A stretch of DNA of 64,000 nt from Trema orientale (GCA_002914845.1 JXTC01000142.1:503278-567277), one strand, 5' to 3'. Shown: positions 1 to 12,119, counted from the first letter of the stretch. The notes: generated by a model from the letters alone, not told the origin. Translations and numbers: made by a program.

Positions 1-346
1 TGAAATAATAGAAGATTACAATTCATCAAAAATTGAGAGCAATTTCTCTTTGGTTCTTTGAGAACTTATTCGAACTTATCAGATTTCTCTGTGGCATTCA
101 TCCCCTGACTTATCAATCGAGTTTTCCATCCTTGATTGTGGCATCTTCCCTTATACCAAGGTTCACATCTCTTTATAGGTGTTGGGTCGAGGTTTCCCAT
201 CTGAATCTGATTGTAGAACGGTCCTAGGCATCATCCTTGTTTCGGGTTTCGTCACAAGTTGGCGAGGTTCGTATCAATTATAAGGGGCAGTAATTGCAAA
301 TAAAAGGACACCGTTATTGCAAACATCATGAGATGCAAATTACAAT
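1..346. other. Unassigned leader, probably repeat-derived
   Basis: No gene is recognised. A 64-codon open frame at 33-227 resembles no family I know and has no splice or promoter context. The stretch around 60-270 reads like the end of an LTR or another repeat, with short phrases in a mixed-composition block unlike the AT-rich flanks, but no terminal or primer-binding site is visible. Confidence 0.3.
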
Positions 347-515
347 TAAAATTACGGGGAGGGTTACAGTAGGGGCGCCCCTACGTAGGGCCCTTTTTAT
401 ACACCGTTTAATGAGAATATGTGGGGAATCTTTTTATACACAGATTCCCATCAAACGGTGTATAGACAGGGTCCTACGTAGGGACGCCCCTACTATAGAC
501 GCGCCCTAAAATTAC
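347..515. mobile_element. MULE-type MITE (151 bp) with 9-bp target duplication
   Basis: The element at 356-506 is almost entirely an inverted repeat. Its left end reads GGGGAGGGTTACAGTAGGGG and the reverse complement of its right end reads GGGCGCGTCTATAGTAGGGG. The arms run on through CCTACGTAGG and ACACCGTTT. It is flanked on both sides by TAAAATTAC (347-355 and 507-515). A 9-bp duplication with G-rich termini is the hallmark of Mutator-like elements. No coding capacity; non-autonomous. Confidence 0.85.
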
Positions 516-662
516 AATTACACGAGCAAAATCCTCAATCCTTCCTTCTTCGGCTTTCTATATAAGATGTCAAACGACACCGTGTTGCATTGCAACGTAG
601 TAAATGCAATTTAGTTGCCTGTATAAGTGAAAAAAACGAAATGAAAAGAGTAAACAGAACAC

Positions 663-698
663 AAAAAAGAAAAGAAAAGAAAAGAAAAGAAAAGAAGA
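663..698. repeat. (AAAAG)n microsatellite
   Basis: Six to seven pentamer units of AAAAG/GAAAA in a row. The lysine/arginine-rich open frame crossing it on the plus strand is an artefact of this repeat. Confidence 0.85.
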
Positions 699-712
699 GA
701 CCACAGAAAAAC

Positions 713-1663
713 CTAATCGACAGCAAGCGTTTCAACCTCAATATCATCTATTATTCTACCACCAGATCTCAAGTCTCTGTTTACAATAACAGCAACACCA
801 ACAACAGCTATGAGTATGAAGACAACATATTTGGAAAAAGACTTTCCTTTCGTTGCTTTAGTGGAAGAGGAATTTGCTTTTGAATTTTTGCCTATATTCC
901 TCAGAAATTTCTTGAAATTTTTGGTAAGTAGGGCAAGTTCATCATCATCATTTTCTTTATTTGAGGGTTCCACACTTTCTTATATTGTCTTAAAAGCAAT
1001 TGATTTCTCCTTTCTCCTGCTTTTCAAGTTTATTTCAAATGTTGTAGGGAACTCATCAAATCATGCACCTTTATTATGTCTAGATATTTACTTTCTTCTA
1101 TTGCAACGATCTTTGGTTGAAACTTATCTGGAAGAGACCTGACAACCTTTCTGACCACTACAAATTCAGGGATTTTTTCACCAAGAGCAAAAGATGTGTT
1201 AGCAATATATCACACTGTTTAGTCTAATATCCAGACAATGTTTTATTTTCTTCCATGCATAATTCCTTAAATCTATTAGCGAGAGAAATGAGTTTATTAC
1301 GCTTAACATCATCTGATCCTTCAAAGTTTGTTGAAGGATTTTCTATTCCTTCTTTGTAGTTTCACATGAAGAGACCAGCTTGATTTGCTCTATATCACAT
1401 CTATTAAAAATAGCATGTAAAGCCTTGGTGTTGTAACTGGCCAATAAATCATCTTGAGGGGACCAATCAATTTCTAGTTTCAATGAAATGGTTTTATCAT
1501 CAGCTTTGATTGTAGGATGTGACCATTTAGTAAGAATCGATCTCCAGGCTTTAATATCCAAAGCTCGAACAAACACCCTCATCCTGGAGTTCCAGTATAG
1601 ATAGTTGGTTATGTCTAATAATGGTGGATGAGACATTGAACCTCTTTCATTCAAGAAAGACAT
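713..1663 (-). pseudogene. Inverted copia gag N-terminal part with a non-gag membrane-helix tail
   Basis: On the minus strand, residues from 1663 downwards match the start of plant copia Gag (PPLL.ITNYLYWNSRMRVF, then DIKAWRSIL). After a degraded middle, 835-973 matches the Gag stretch before the zinc knuckle (ELALLTKNFKKFLRNI, KGKSFSK), as in the element at 50345-57746. The plus-strand copy that starts at 2007 begins exactly where this one stops, so this piece is an inverted part of the same element. After KGKSFSK the frame leaves Gag and enters a hydrophobic helix (YVVFILIAVVGVAVIV) and an acidic tail ending in TAG at 713. I do not recognise the tail. Several stops and frameshifts in the middle make it non-functional. 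Confidence 0.75.
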
Positions 1664-2006
1664 ACTTTCCCTCTCTCTCTCGTCCCCCCCTCCCGATCAT
1701 CTCTCTCCCTCTCTCTGTGTTCCCTTTTCCTGCCGAAGAAGACCGAAGCTGGAGCTTCCCTAGGTGCCGCCGTCCGACCACCGTCCGGCCATGGGAACCA
1801 CCGACGCAGCTCCAACTCGCCACCAGCTGCAAGCCGCCGCCCTTAGAGTAGCCACCAGAGCCGCCGAGCGCCGGCGAGGGGCGAATGGAGCCACGGATGT
1901 TTTCGGTCATCGGCAACTATTTCGGCCACCATTCGACACCAAACCAGGCTCATTAGATTCGTCTCGTCGCTAGGATCATCAAGATATATATATTTCATGA
2001 TCCTGT
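1662..2006 (+). repeat. Fragment of a Tekay/Del-like gypsy LTR
   Basis: This CT-rich, then GC-rich, block is a close copy of the inner part of the LTRs at 43388-43800 and 46345-46710, in the opposite orientation. Shared phrases include TCTCGTCCCCCCCTCCCGAT, CCGAAGCTGGAGCTTCCCTA and CATTAGATTCGTCTCGTCGC. It is truncated at both ends, with no TG or CA termini and no target duplication. It lies exactly at the junction between the inverted and forward parts of a copia gag gene. The proline/alanine-rich frames across it are not genes. Confidence 0.85.
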
Positions 2007-4800
2007 TCTTGGGCATTTAATGCAGGGAATGTGAGGGATATAGGAATATTCAATTAGAGTGTGCCAACACTCTGAAAAGGAAATCAAAAGCCATGACCAC
2101 TACCTAGAGTGATAAAGAATCTGATGGAAGCAAAGAAGAAAACATGGTGAGTAATGTTGCTCTCACTATCTCCTTGTTTTATGACTCATGGTTTGTGTTG
2201 CAAAAAGATGTAGATGCTATTGCAACAGAAGCAGTCTGTTATAACACCTTTGTTGCTAAAGGTGATGTCACAACGGAATCTATGAAATCAGATGATATTA
2301 CAACTGAAGTCAATACTGATGGTGACGATTTAGAACCCGATGAGGATTCAATTCGAGTGGCATATTAGAAATGTACACTTAATTGTTGAAGGTATGTGCT
2401 GATAATCATTTTTTGGTAAGTAATAACACTGCATTTATGAAATCCAAAGAGGAATATGAAATAAAAATAAAGTTTGAATTCTATCATTTTTGAAAAAGAT
2501 AGAAAACTGAAAGAATTATCTGTTGAACTTGAAAGAATAAAAAAAAGAGTGAAAATGTTGAGTTCAGATTTTGCAAGATTAGATCACATTCTGACAACTA
2601 GAAAATCCACTGGAAATAACATTAGATTAGGCTTCAAAGGTAACTCTGAAACTGTACTTATGAAACTATCTGCATCTGTTGCAATAATCAGTAATTTTGC
2701 TGTAACAACTTCACTGTCTATTGCAATAACTAGTAAAGCCACAGTTCATTCAAATTTGAGAGGTAAGACCCGTAAGTTTGTTCCCGTCTACCAATTTTAG
2801 GGGGTTAAAGGTCATATCTAACCAAGGTATTTTACTATAATGAATTTTCTTGAAAATGATTATTTAAGCAAATCCTTTGTTTATTCTTCACAAAGAAAAA
2901 CACCAAGGCCAAAAGTTGATTTGCAAATTGATTCTAAGCAAGTTTGGCTAAGGAAATCTAATATTAAATGTTTTGTTACTTTCAAATGTTTAAGAACATG
3001 TGCTACTAACTCACGGTATTTTGATAGTGGCTGTTCTAGGCATTTGACAAGTGATTAGGACATCTTGACAGACTACAAATATGTGACATGTGGAGAAGTC
3101 ATGTTTGGAGACGGTGTCAGTGGAAAAGTCCTTAGTAAAGGAACGTTGAATGTTGATGGCATGCCAAGGTTGAAAAATATACTTCATATGGATGGACTTA
3201 AAGCTAATTTAATTAGCATAAGTCAAATTTGTGATCACAATCTTTTTGTTAATTTCACTCATGATGAATGTTTGGTTTTGGATCATAATGGAAATTGTGT
3301 TTTGAAAGGTTGTAGATCTATTGACAACTGTTATACCTTGGTTCAACTGGAAACATGTCATATCATTACTGTTAATGACACAAATTTATGGCTTGAAAAA
3401 CTTGGGCACTTAAATTTTAAATATTAGAATAGAATTACAAGTGTAGGTCTTATTCGTAGTTTGCCAAAGCTTGATAAATAGTCTCTTGGAGTGTGTGGTC
3501 TATGCCAACATGGAAAATAGTTGAAGACAACACACAAGTGGTCCAAAGTATCACAACATCAAAGATACTAGTACATGGATCTCATGGCTCTAATGCAAGT
3601 AAAGAGTATTGCAGGTAAGCGATATATCTTTGTATATGTGGATGATTTTTCCATATTTACATGGGTAAAATTCTTGAAACAAAAGTTTGACACATTTGAT
3701 ACATTCAAAGATTTGTGTGTAAGACATAAAGTTGAAAAGGATTGCAATATTGACAAAATAGTAAGAATTCGAAGTGATCATGGAAAAGAATTTGAAGATA
3801 TTGTTTTTGCTGATTTTTATAAATTGCATGGTATTAGACATGAATTTTCTACCCCTAAAACACCAGAACAAAATGGTGTCATAGAGAGAAAGAATCGTAC
3901 CTTACAAGAAATGGCTAGAGTGATACTTAATAGCAAGAAGTTGCCCAAAACATTGTGGGTCGAAGCGATAAACAAAGCATGTTACACCATCAATCGTGTT
4001 TATCTCCGACCAGGTATAAAAAAAACTTCCTACGAGATTTGGAAAGGTAAGAAGCCTAATCTTAGTCATTTTCATGTTTTTGGGAGCATTTATTTCATTT
4101 TGAAGGATAAGGAGCATCTTGGCAATGTTGATGCTAAGAGTGATACAAGTGTTTTTCTCGGCCATTCCAAAAATAGTAGAGCTTATTATGTAAACAATAG
4201 AGCTTATTGTGTGTACAACATGAGAACTAAAACTGTTATGGAATTAGCTAATATCGTTATTGATGATTTCAAAGATTTTTTAGATTTTTTGAAGGATGAT
4301 GAGGTAATTAACTTTATAGATGAAGCTGTAAATGATTCTGCATCAGAATTGAATGTTGTAACTCATCCTGATGACGTTACAATATTTGATGGTCATGTTA
4401 CAATATCAGGTGATAAAGTTGCAACATTAGAAAAGCATAAACAGATTGTTGCCCAGCAAGAAACTATAGCCACAGTTGTCCTGAATGATCCAATCAAGAG
4501 AGAGCCTTCTTCAAGAGTGAAGAAAAATTATCCATTAGACCTCATTATAGGTAGTATTGATGATGTCATGATCACACAAAACAGTTATATCAATTCGAAT
4601 AATTATGTATATTTTTTCTCTATGATTGAGTCAAAGATCATTTCATTAAGGGAACTGGTTGAGAATAAAATAATCATTTTGGAACATATTGAAACTGAAA
4701 AAGCAGATTGTAGACATTTTCACAAAAGTCCTTGATTTTATAAAATTTGATTCCTTAAGACAAGCCTTGAGAATTATTTTTGCTTAAAGTTTTTGTTGTG
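2007..4800 (+). pseudogene. Sirevirus-like copia gag-pol, internally deleted (element S1)
   Basis: Reading in order: a Gag zinc knuckle (CREC.GY..IQ.ECANTLK, about 2017-2080); an acidic spacer; a coiled-coil stretch ending in LDHILTTRKS (2474-2660); an aspartic protease FDSGCSRHLT near 3020; a GAG-pre-integrase domain with W.EKLGHLNFK (3065-3427); and an integrase core with an acidic triad (MDLM near 3575, SDHGKEFE near 3775, E in IERKNRT near 3885), open to 4735. The product of an intact copy would be the Gag-Pol polyprotein for capsid, protein processing, reverse transcription and integration. Here the reverse transcriptase and most of RNase H are absent: the frame passes from the post-integrase spacer into the RNase H C-terminus at about 4640. 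Stops and frame changes at 2090-2140, 3058, 3427-3570 and 4735. The best relative in the window is 50345-57746. Confidence 0.85.
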
Positions 4801-6470
4801 TGTTTTTTAGATTCAGCCAAAAATAATTTTTGTGAACTAAAAGTGTTATTACTGATAAAAAGATTTTAAAGAATAAAGATATTATTTCTTTTTGTTTGGT
4901 TTTTGTTATAAGACTAGATTATTTAATCATCTGAAATTGTTAATCTTTTGACATTAAAATCTCCAAGTTTTAAGTCTTGATGAATTTCTTGGATTGATTT
5001 TTAACTGACCAACTCTAATATTATTTTTCTTGAAATCTGGCTATATAACAGACCGCTTAATTAGAAAAAGTTACCTACTCTGATGTGTGGAGCAATCTTT
5101 GAATAATTTGGGACTCTGTATCACCAATGTGGAGAGGATAATCTACTAAGTAAAAAGAGCTACCTCAGGGATAGAGTGAAAGTTACTAATCATGGGTATT
5201 TAAAAAATAAGAAAAGACAATGAATAAAAATATAAAAAAATATTGCCTATTGCATGTGAAAAAGCTAGAAATTGTGTGAAATTTAAAAAGAGTCAGTCAA
5301 TTGATTTTGGTCCAGTTTATTCATTTGGATTTCATAAATAGGGAGATTTGTTTGTCAAAAGTTTGACAATTCATTATAATTTTAAGATCTTTTCTTTTTC
5401 ATGAATAAAATTGACATGATTTTTTTAATCTTCTTTTTTTTATCTAAATAATGCCTTGAGTTTATGGAATTATTTTGGCTAGAATTTTATTTTTATTTTT
5501 TTTTGTGTGGCAAAAAAAATAAAAAAAAATAAAAAAAAGAGGGGTCTTTTTGAGGAAAGTATGTGATATGTTCAAAACATGTTGTAATATAATTTCACTT
5601 GTTTTATTGTCATATAAGTTTCCTGATTTTTCTCTAGTTTTATTAGATTGGTTGAGAATTTCAAATGCACATTATGATTTGTGCTTGTACTTAACCCTCA
5701 AAAGAGCGATTGTTTATCTCTCTTCTTTTCTTTTGTGCTTTTTGTTCTATTCCAGTTGTAGACTTCATCCTCAACCATGGTGTATATGTCACTGTACTTA
5801 TGCCATTTGTCACATATCATTTGAAAAGCAAAGTAAACAATTGAGGGGGAGCAACATGCATAAATGGCTACTGAAACTGAAGACTTCTGTTGTTATACTT
5901 GCTGTTATACCTGTTGTAACATTGACTTTCTCTATTGCAACTAAATCTAGATCTGGTTGTTTACCATCTCTTGAAGTAGGTATTGATACTGCTAGTATCC
6001 CCATCTGAGATCCGAACCTTGAAGGCAAACCAAGCCCATCAAAATGTACATCTCGAGTCCATGGTACTTGTCAATTTGGTTGTTTTTGATACTTTGACCT
6101 CTTTTGCCAAAGAAAAAGGGGGAGATCATGAGATTTTTATGTTTGGAGATCATAAGATTTTTGTTTTGGGTATTTTAGACTATTCGGTTATTTTCTTAAG
6201 ACTTTGAATCTCTCTTGTCAAAAAGGGGGTGATATCGAAACTATTTTTGGTTGGTTGTATTCATTCGTTATGTTTTTTGGGGGGAGTTTTTATATCTTAT
6301 TCTCTTTCTCTAATTTTCATAGTACTTGGTGTATGATTATGTTTAATAGGGGGAGCACTTTTGAATATGCTTTTAGAAATTAATCATGTTGTTTTGCTGG
6401 TTGTTTTTGAACTTGAGTTATACTTCAGTTTTGTGATTGATTTTGTGAAGTAGATGCCAAAGGGAGAGAT
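4801..6470 (+). other. S1 3' noncoding region with repeated polypurine-like tracts
   Basis: No gene is recognised; the 152-codon frame at 5550-6008 has no family resemblance. From 5843 the strand carries successive G-rich tracts: GAGGGGGAGC (5843), AAAGGGGGAG (about 6116), AAAAAGGGGGTG (6219), GGGGGGAG (6281), TAGGGGGAGC (6347) and CAAAGGGAGAGAT directly before the LTR at 6471. Multiple polypurine tracts before the 3' LTR are a known feature of the Sirevirus lineage. Only the last is placed to prime plus-strand synthesis. The repeated TGTTGTAACA-like words are described among the findings. Confidence 0.6.
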
Positions 6471-7835
6471 TGTTAGGTCCAAGGTATTAGCAATCAATTG
6501 ACAAAAATTATAAACTCAAGTTGTTGTGAGAAAACTAACAAGTTGTTATAATAGATCTGCTGATGTTGTAAAATACCTGTTGCAATAGATTTATAGGATC
6601 ACTCACAACGGATTTGTGCAGGCCAAAAATCCAATTTTGGAAACTTTTTATACTTGCATCTTTTGGTTTAATTTTCCTTATTAAGCATTTCTAGAAGGAT
6701 AATGGGGATTATTGCTGATGGATTTTCGTGACTAGATGGACCAATTTAATTGAGATATTTTATCTCATCTTTCGTTTGATTAAGCTTCTATTTTTAACTT
6801 GATTCTTACTAATTATTACCTCAATCATGGATTAATAATTATTAACAGGTATATAAACAGAATCATGGTGATATTTCATTCACTATGGTGCAGATAATAT
6901 TTTCATTAAATTAGTATAATTAATTTTATGAGCTGTTAGGATTTTTTTAGCAAAATCTATTGCAACAGATTGCACTGTTTAAAGAATGTTTTCTTGATTG
7001 AATTGATTGACTCTAATTAATTGTGAAATCAATCTTTGTCTCTAAGGAAAGTTTTTGCAGGTATAAAAGAGTGATTTCAGCTAATTAAGAAGAGCAAAAA
7101 TTATAGAGATTTCTCTCAGTGTACCTGGATACTTTTCAGGGACAATTCATGAAAGCTGTTGTAACAACTTTCTGACTATCTAAGTAAGGAATGACAACAG
7201 CTTTTGCGGCAAATCATTCCTTTCTCATTTTCAGCATATTCACACCAAAGAAGTACGAGATTGAGGCTGGAAATTCATCCATAAAAGCTCAGTAAGTCCA
7301 AGGGATTTGTATGTACTTCATTGAGAGAAACTACCCTTTGAGAGAGCTTTTATGTAATGCATAAAGTTTGTTCTACTACCATTGTGAAACTTAGAGAGGT
7401 AGTGAGTTTTCTAGGTTTCTTTATTGAGTACCTTTGTTCTTCAAGAGGAAGAATATTTCCTCTTTGGGAGGAGATAGATCCGAACTAGTGAAGGCAGTTC
7501 ACGTGTGAAGGATCAACAAGATGAAGGGAGCTCGCTAAACAAGATTGATAGAGTTGTTACAAAACATTGCGGCAATTAAAAAGAGAGAGTCTTTTATTAC
7601 ATTAGTCAATTGGTATTTATAATATTTATACTTTACTAATTTGTTTAATATCTGGGTGTGGTCTCGTAGAATAGGAGAGGTTCAAACCACATTAAAATGT
7701 CTTGTGTTCATTCTTTATTTTTTGTTGCAATATTTGCACTCGTTGTTGCAATAACATTTCATATACGTGTTACAATATAATTAATTAATTATTAATTAAT
7801 CAATTAATTATTTATTTTGTAATACCTAAAACAGA
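6471..7835 (+). repeat. 3' LTR of element S1 (truncated)
   Basis: Starts TGTTAGGTCC immediately after a polypurine tract. Its last 330 bp match the LTR remnant at 57510-57746, which ends CAGACCTAACA, the inverse of TGTTAGGTC. In S1 the last seven or so bases are lost: homology stops at ACAGA (7835) and SRLK exon sequence follows at once. A short shared CAGA suggests a microhomology deletion joint. No matching 5' LTR lies in the window, so age cannot be taken from an LTR pair. Confidence 0.8.
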
Positions 7836-8531
7836 TTTTTCATATATTTCATATGTTAGTGTCGATAATACCAACGGTTGCTACACATGGTGCCTAAACA
7901 ATTTTTCTTCTGTAGCTTATGCATATGTAAATGGAATAGGTTGTTTGGTATGGTCAGAAGGCCTTATGGACATTCTTGAGTTTTCATCCAGCAGGGAAGA
8001 TCTTTATCTTTGCCTTGCATAGACAGAACTTGGTGAGACTGATGCTGCTCTTAAGGACTCTGTTAATAATTCCTATTCCTTTTTCATTCCAATGCAAATT
8101 TCATGTAAGATTCACTTATCATTCAGCCAGAGGATAGAAAATCAATAAGATTCTCATTAGCCTCGCGGTGATTTCTAGTAGTGCCCTCTTCCTTGCGATA
8201 GTTTTCACATTGCAGAGATGGAGAACTAATTAGAAAAGTAAGAAGATAATAATTCAATGTAACTTCTTGTATTTCTGTCTGATTTTATGTTATTTCAATC
8301 TAACTTCAAACATTAAACTTGGATAAGCAGGGTAGGTTAAGGAAGCCACAAGGAAATCTGGATCGATTGAGATTAGTAACCCTTCAATACACACTTTTCG
8401 AAGTGCCAAAACCCGTGATCCGTCCGAGCTACTTCTTTTTGACTTGGATAACATTTTAGTTGCTACTAACCATTTCAGCATCATAAATAAACTTGGGCAA
8501 GGAGGATTTGGTTCTATTTACAGGGCGATAG

Positions 8532-9083
8532 TGTTAGGGAATAACCTCCCCAATAGATACACAATAGTGGAAACGATAAAATAAATACGAAAAATAATGC
8601 CGAAATAAAAATAAACAGGATACAGAAAATTAGCGTGGTTCACCAAATTGGCTACGTCCATGGAGCTGTTGCAGATTTGCACTATTGGGAGAAAAAGTAC
8701 CTTTACAAGTGTTTACACTCAACTCACACTCCAGACCCCGAATACACCTAAGAGAAAAATTGTATTTTTTTCTAACTCTTAAGAATAAAAACTATCAATT
8801 TTTACTCACTTTACACGTGGTATATTTCACTCTCAATGGGATGATTTACAATGAGGAATAGTACCTCTATTTATAATGTGAGGTTCCTCAGCCCTATACA
8901 CGTTTTTGCCAACTTTTACCATATATATCACACATTTTGTACACGGTTTATACCGTGTATTATTTGCTGGTAAGAGCAATTAATGCTCTTTATATTACAC
9001 GGTTGGCAAAGCATTTAATGCTCTTTACCATTATAATACACAGTTTGAAAACCGTGTGTGGTTCACACACATCCACATCAACA
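8532..9083 (-). repeat. 3' LTR of copia A
   Basis: On the minus strand it begins TGTTGATGTGGATGTG after the purine tract CTTCAAGTGGGAGAT and ends CCCTAACA. It contains inner duplicated phrases (ACACGGTTGGCAAAGCATTT and AGCAATTAATGCTCTTTA). Compared with the right LTR it has an extra AT-rich stretch near 8750-8785. Confidence 0.92.
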
Positions 9084-9155
9084 ATCTCCCACTTGAAGAC
9101 TGATTTCAATCATGTCTTCACACTTTGATCAATGCAGCAACTCATCTCCTCATCG

Positions 9156-10556
9156 TTACTCCTGCAAGCCAACTGAAGCCGAACACAGCTTCAGTTTATC
9201 AATGGTTACCGTCTTCGTTAACATATCAGCAGGATTCTGACTACTATGAATCTTCTCAAGAGCTATAACTCCATCTTCTAAAGCTGAGCGTACGAAATGG
9301 TACCGAACCTGTATATGTTTTGTCTGAGCATGATAAACAGGGTTCTTCGCCAGATAAATAGCACTTTGACCGTCACAATGCAAAGTACTCTTACCATAAT
9401 TTTGACTCAATTCCTCTAGGAAACTTTGCAACCATATCAACTCTTTGTTTGCTTCTGTCACAGCAACATACTCTGCTTCAGTAATAGATAAAGCGATAAT
9501 CTTTTGTAGCTTTGAGACCCAGTTAACCGCTGTACCATCTAATGTGGATACATATCCAGTAGTACTCTTCCTGCCGTCTATATCACCAGCCATGTCAGCA
9601 TCAACATAGCCCTGTAGACCCAAATCTGACTTTCTGAAGCACATGGCCATGTTACTAGTACCTCTCAAATACCTGAGAATCCATTTCACAGCTTCCCAGT
9701 GTTGTTTTCCTGGATTGCTCATGTATCGGCTCACAACTCCTACTGTATGTGCTATATCTGGTCTGGTGCACACCATAGCATACATAAGACTGCTAATAGC
9801 AGAAGAATAAGGTACCTTGGCCATATGAGCTCGCTCCAGCTCTGTTGAGGGTGACTGCTCCTTGGTTAGTTTGAAGTGACTTGTCAAAGGAGTACTTACA
9901 GGCTTTACACCATCCATGTTGAATTTGCTAAGTACCTTCTTCACATACTCCTCCTGAGATAGCTTCAAACTCCCATTCACCCTATCTCTAGAAATCCGCA
10001 TCCCAAGGATTTGCTTTGCAGCTCCCAAATCTTTCATAGAAAACTCCATTGACAATTCTTTCTTGAGCTTATCGATTTCCTCCATATTAGCTCCAGCAAT
10101 TAACATATCATCTACATATAGAAGTAGAATAATATAGGAATTGTCAAACCTTTTCACGTAACAGCACTGATCTGTCTTGCACCGCAAGTAACCATTGTTA
10201 CTCATAAATGCATTGAACTTCTTGTACCACTGTCTTGGAGCTTGTTTCAGGCCATACAGGCTCTTTTGAAGTTTGCACACTATTCTCTCTTTTCATTGTA
10301 CTTCAAAACCTTGTGGCTGCTTCATGTAAATTTCTTCCTCTAGGTCGCCATGAAGAAATGCCGTCTTGACATCTAATTGCTCTAGATGCAAGTCTTCTTT
10401 AGCCACTAACCTAAGTACTGTTCTGATAGTGGTCAATTTAACCACTGGAGAGAAAATCTCGGTGTAGTTGATGCCTTCTTTCTGTTGAAAGCCTTTGACA
10501 ACAAGTCTTGCTTTGTACCGCTTGCTACCATCATGTTCTTCTTTTATTCGGTACAC
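9156..10556 (-). pseudogene. Copia A reverse transcriptase and RNase H
   Basis: The minus-strand frame 10556-10293 starts in the reverse transcriptase ([35 protein letters not shown]). After one in-frame TGA it continues from 10280 to 9156. It carries the catalytic YVDD in ILLLYVDDMLIAG, then the RNase H stretch with DADMAGDIDGRKSTTGY, SITEAEYVA, CDGQSAI and NPADMLTK. Apart from that stop near 10285 it is nearly complete. In an active element it would copy the RNA into DNA and degrade the RNA strand. Confidence 0.9.
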
Positions 10557-10716
10557 CCACTTATTGTGTAATGCCTTCTTTCCTTCTGGTAGTTAGGATA
10601 GTTCCCATGTCTGATTGGACACTAGTGACTCCATCTCATCTTTCATGGCTAACTCCCACTTGATTGACTTATCATTCTGCACCCTTCTTCATAACTCTCT
10701 GGCTTGCCTTTATCAG

Positions 10717-11934
10717 TCAAAAGAATGTAATATAGGCTGGAGAATATCTCTGAGGAGGTCGAATTGTTCTGAAAGATCTTCTGAGTTCACCCACTGGGGT
10801 TTGTGGGTTTGCTTCTGGTGCTACAGCTTCTTGATCTTTCTGGCTATCTACTGGGATGTCATTCAATGGTATTACCCCAGCCTTTTTTACTTCAGGACAT
10901 ACACTATTAGCTCTGGTGCCCAATCTATCCTTGTACATCACCTCCTCATTAAATGTGACATTCCTGCTTCTAATGATTTTTCGATTTTGGTCATCCCAGA
11001 AACGATAACCAAACTCAGCGTCACCATAACCAATAAAGAAACATTTTTTAGACTTGGGATCAAGTTTACTTCTATTACCAGGGTCTATATGAACATAAGA
11101 TAAACAACCAAATATTTTTATGAAAGAAAGATTTACCTCTTTACTGCTCCAGACCTCCTCTAGTATTCTGCAATCCAATGGTACTAACGGCCCTCTGTTG
11201 ATAAGATATGCAGCGGTGTTAACTGTATCGGCCCAGAATGTCTTTGGCAACCCTGCGTGCAACTTCATTCTCCTTACACGTTCATTCAGGATTCTGTTCA
11301 TTCTTTCAGCAACATCATTCTGTTAAGGTTTCCCCGGAATAGTTTTCTCGAACTTGATCCCATTAATGGCATAATATTTCTTGAAATCATCATCATCATA
11401 TTCTCCCCTATTATCAGACCGCAAGCATTTCACTTTCAGATTAGTCTCATTTTCAACCATGGCCTTCCACTTTTTAAAGGTATCATAAACATCAGATTTA
11501 TTTTTCAGGAAATAAACCCATACCTTTCTGCTCGAATCGTCAATGAAAGTGACATAGTATCTTGAGCCTCCAAGGGATGTCACAAGAGATGGCCCCCACA
11601 CGTCTGTATGAACTAGCTCCAATTTTGCTGCTTTCGGTTCTCTTCCGCCTTTTGAAAAGCTCACCCTTTTCTGCTTGCCAAAAATACAGCTTTCGCACAG
11701 GCTGTGCTCAACTGACTTCATCTCTAGTAGCTTTCCTTTTGATTACATTATCTTCATTCCTTTTTCGCTCATATGCCTAAGTCTACAGTGCCATAGACTT
11801 GAATCAATACCAGTATTGACAGTTGCCAATATATCTCTGCAATTGGAAGTTATGTAAAGAGTTCCAGTTTTATTTCCTCGGACAACAACCATGGCTCCGT
11901 TGCTAACTTTCCACGAGCCACCAGTAAAGGTCAC
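10717..11934 (-). pseudogene. Copia A GAG-pre-integrase and integrase
   Basis: On the minus strand, 11934-11743 holds the pre-integrase domain (LWHCRLRHMSEKGMKI). 11721-11323 holds the integrase N-terminal half (zinc-binding SLCESCIFGKQ, first acidic residue in HTDVWGP, second in RSDNRGEYDD). 11301-10717 holds the third acidic region (AERMNR) and the C-terminal domain to RPPQRYSPA. One stop interrupts the conserved QQNGVAER-like stretch near 11325 and another separates the pre-integrase from the integrase at about 11740. Confidence 0.9.
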
Positions 11935-12119
11935 ATTGTGTCCTTCCTCGTCAAGCTATCCCACCGATATAAGGTTCCGCATCAATCTAGGTACATGCCT
12001 TACTTTCTGGATTTTCCATACCGATCCATTTGACATCTTCAGATGGATATCACCCATACCAACAATATCTAAAGGTTCTCTATTGGCTAGATAAGCCTTT
12101 CCGTAATTACCAGCGACAT

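Noticed and set aside
5550..6008. 152-codon open frame after S1 pol, possible env-like gene
   Set aside because: Low-complexity hydrophobic sequence with no resemblance to the S2 downstream ORF or any family; composition-driven.
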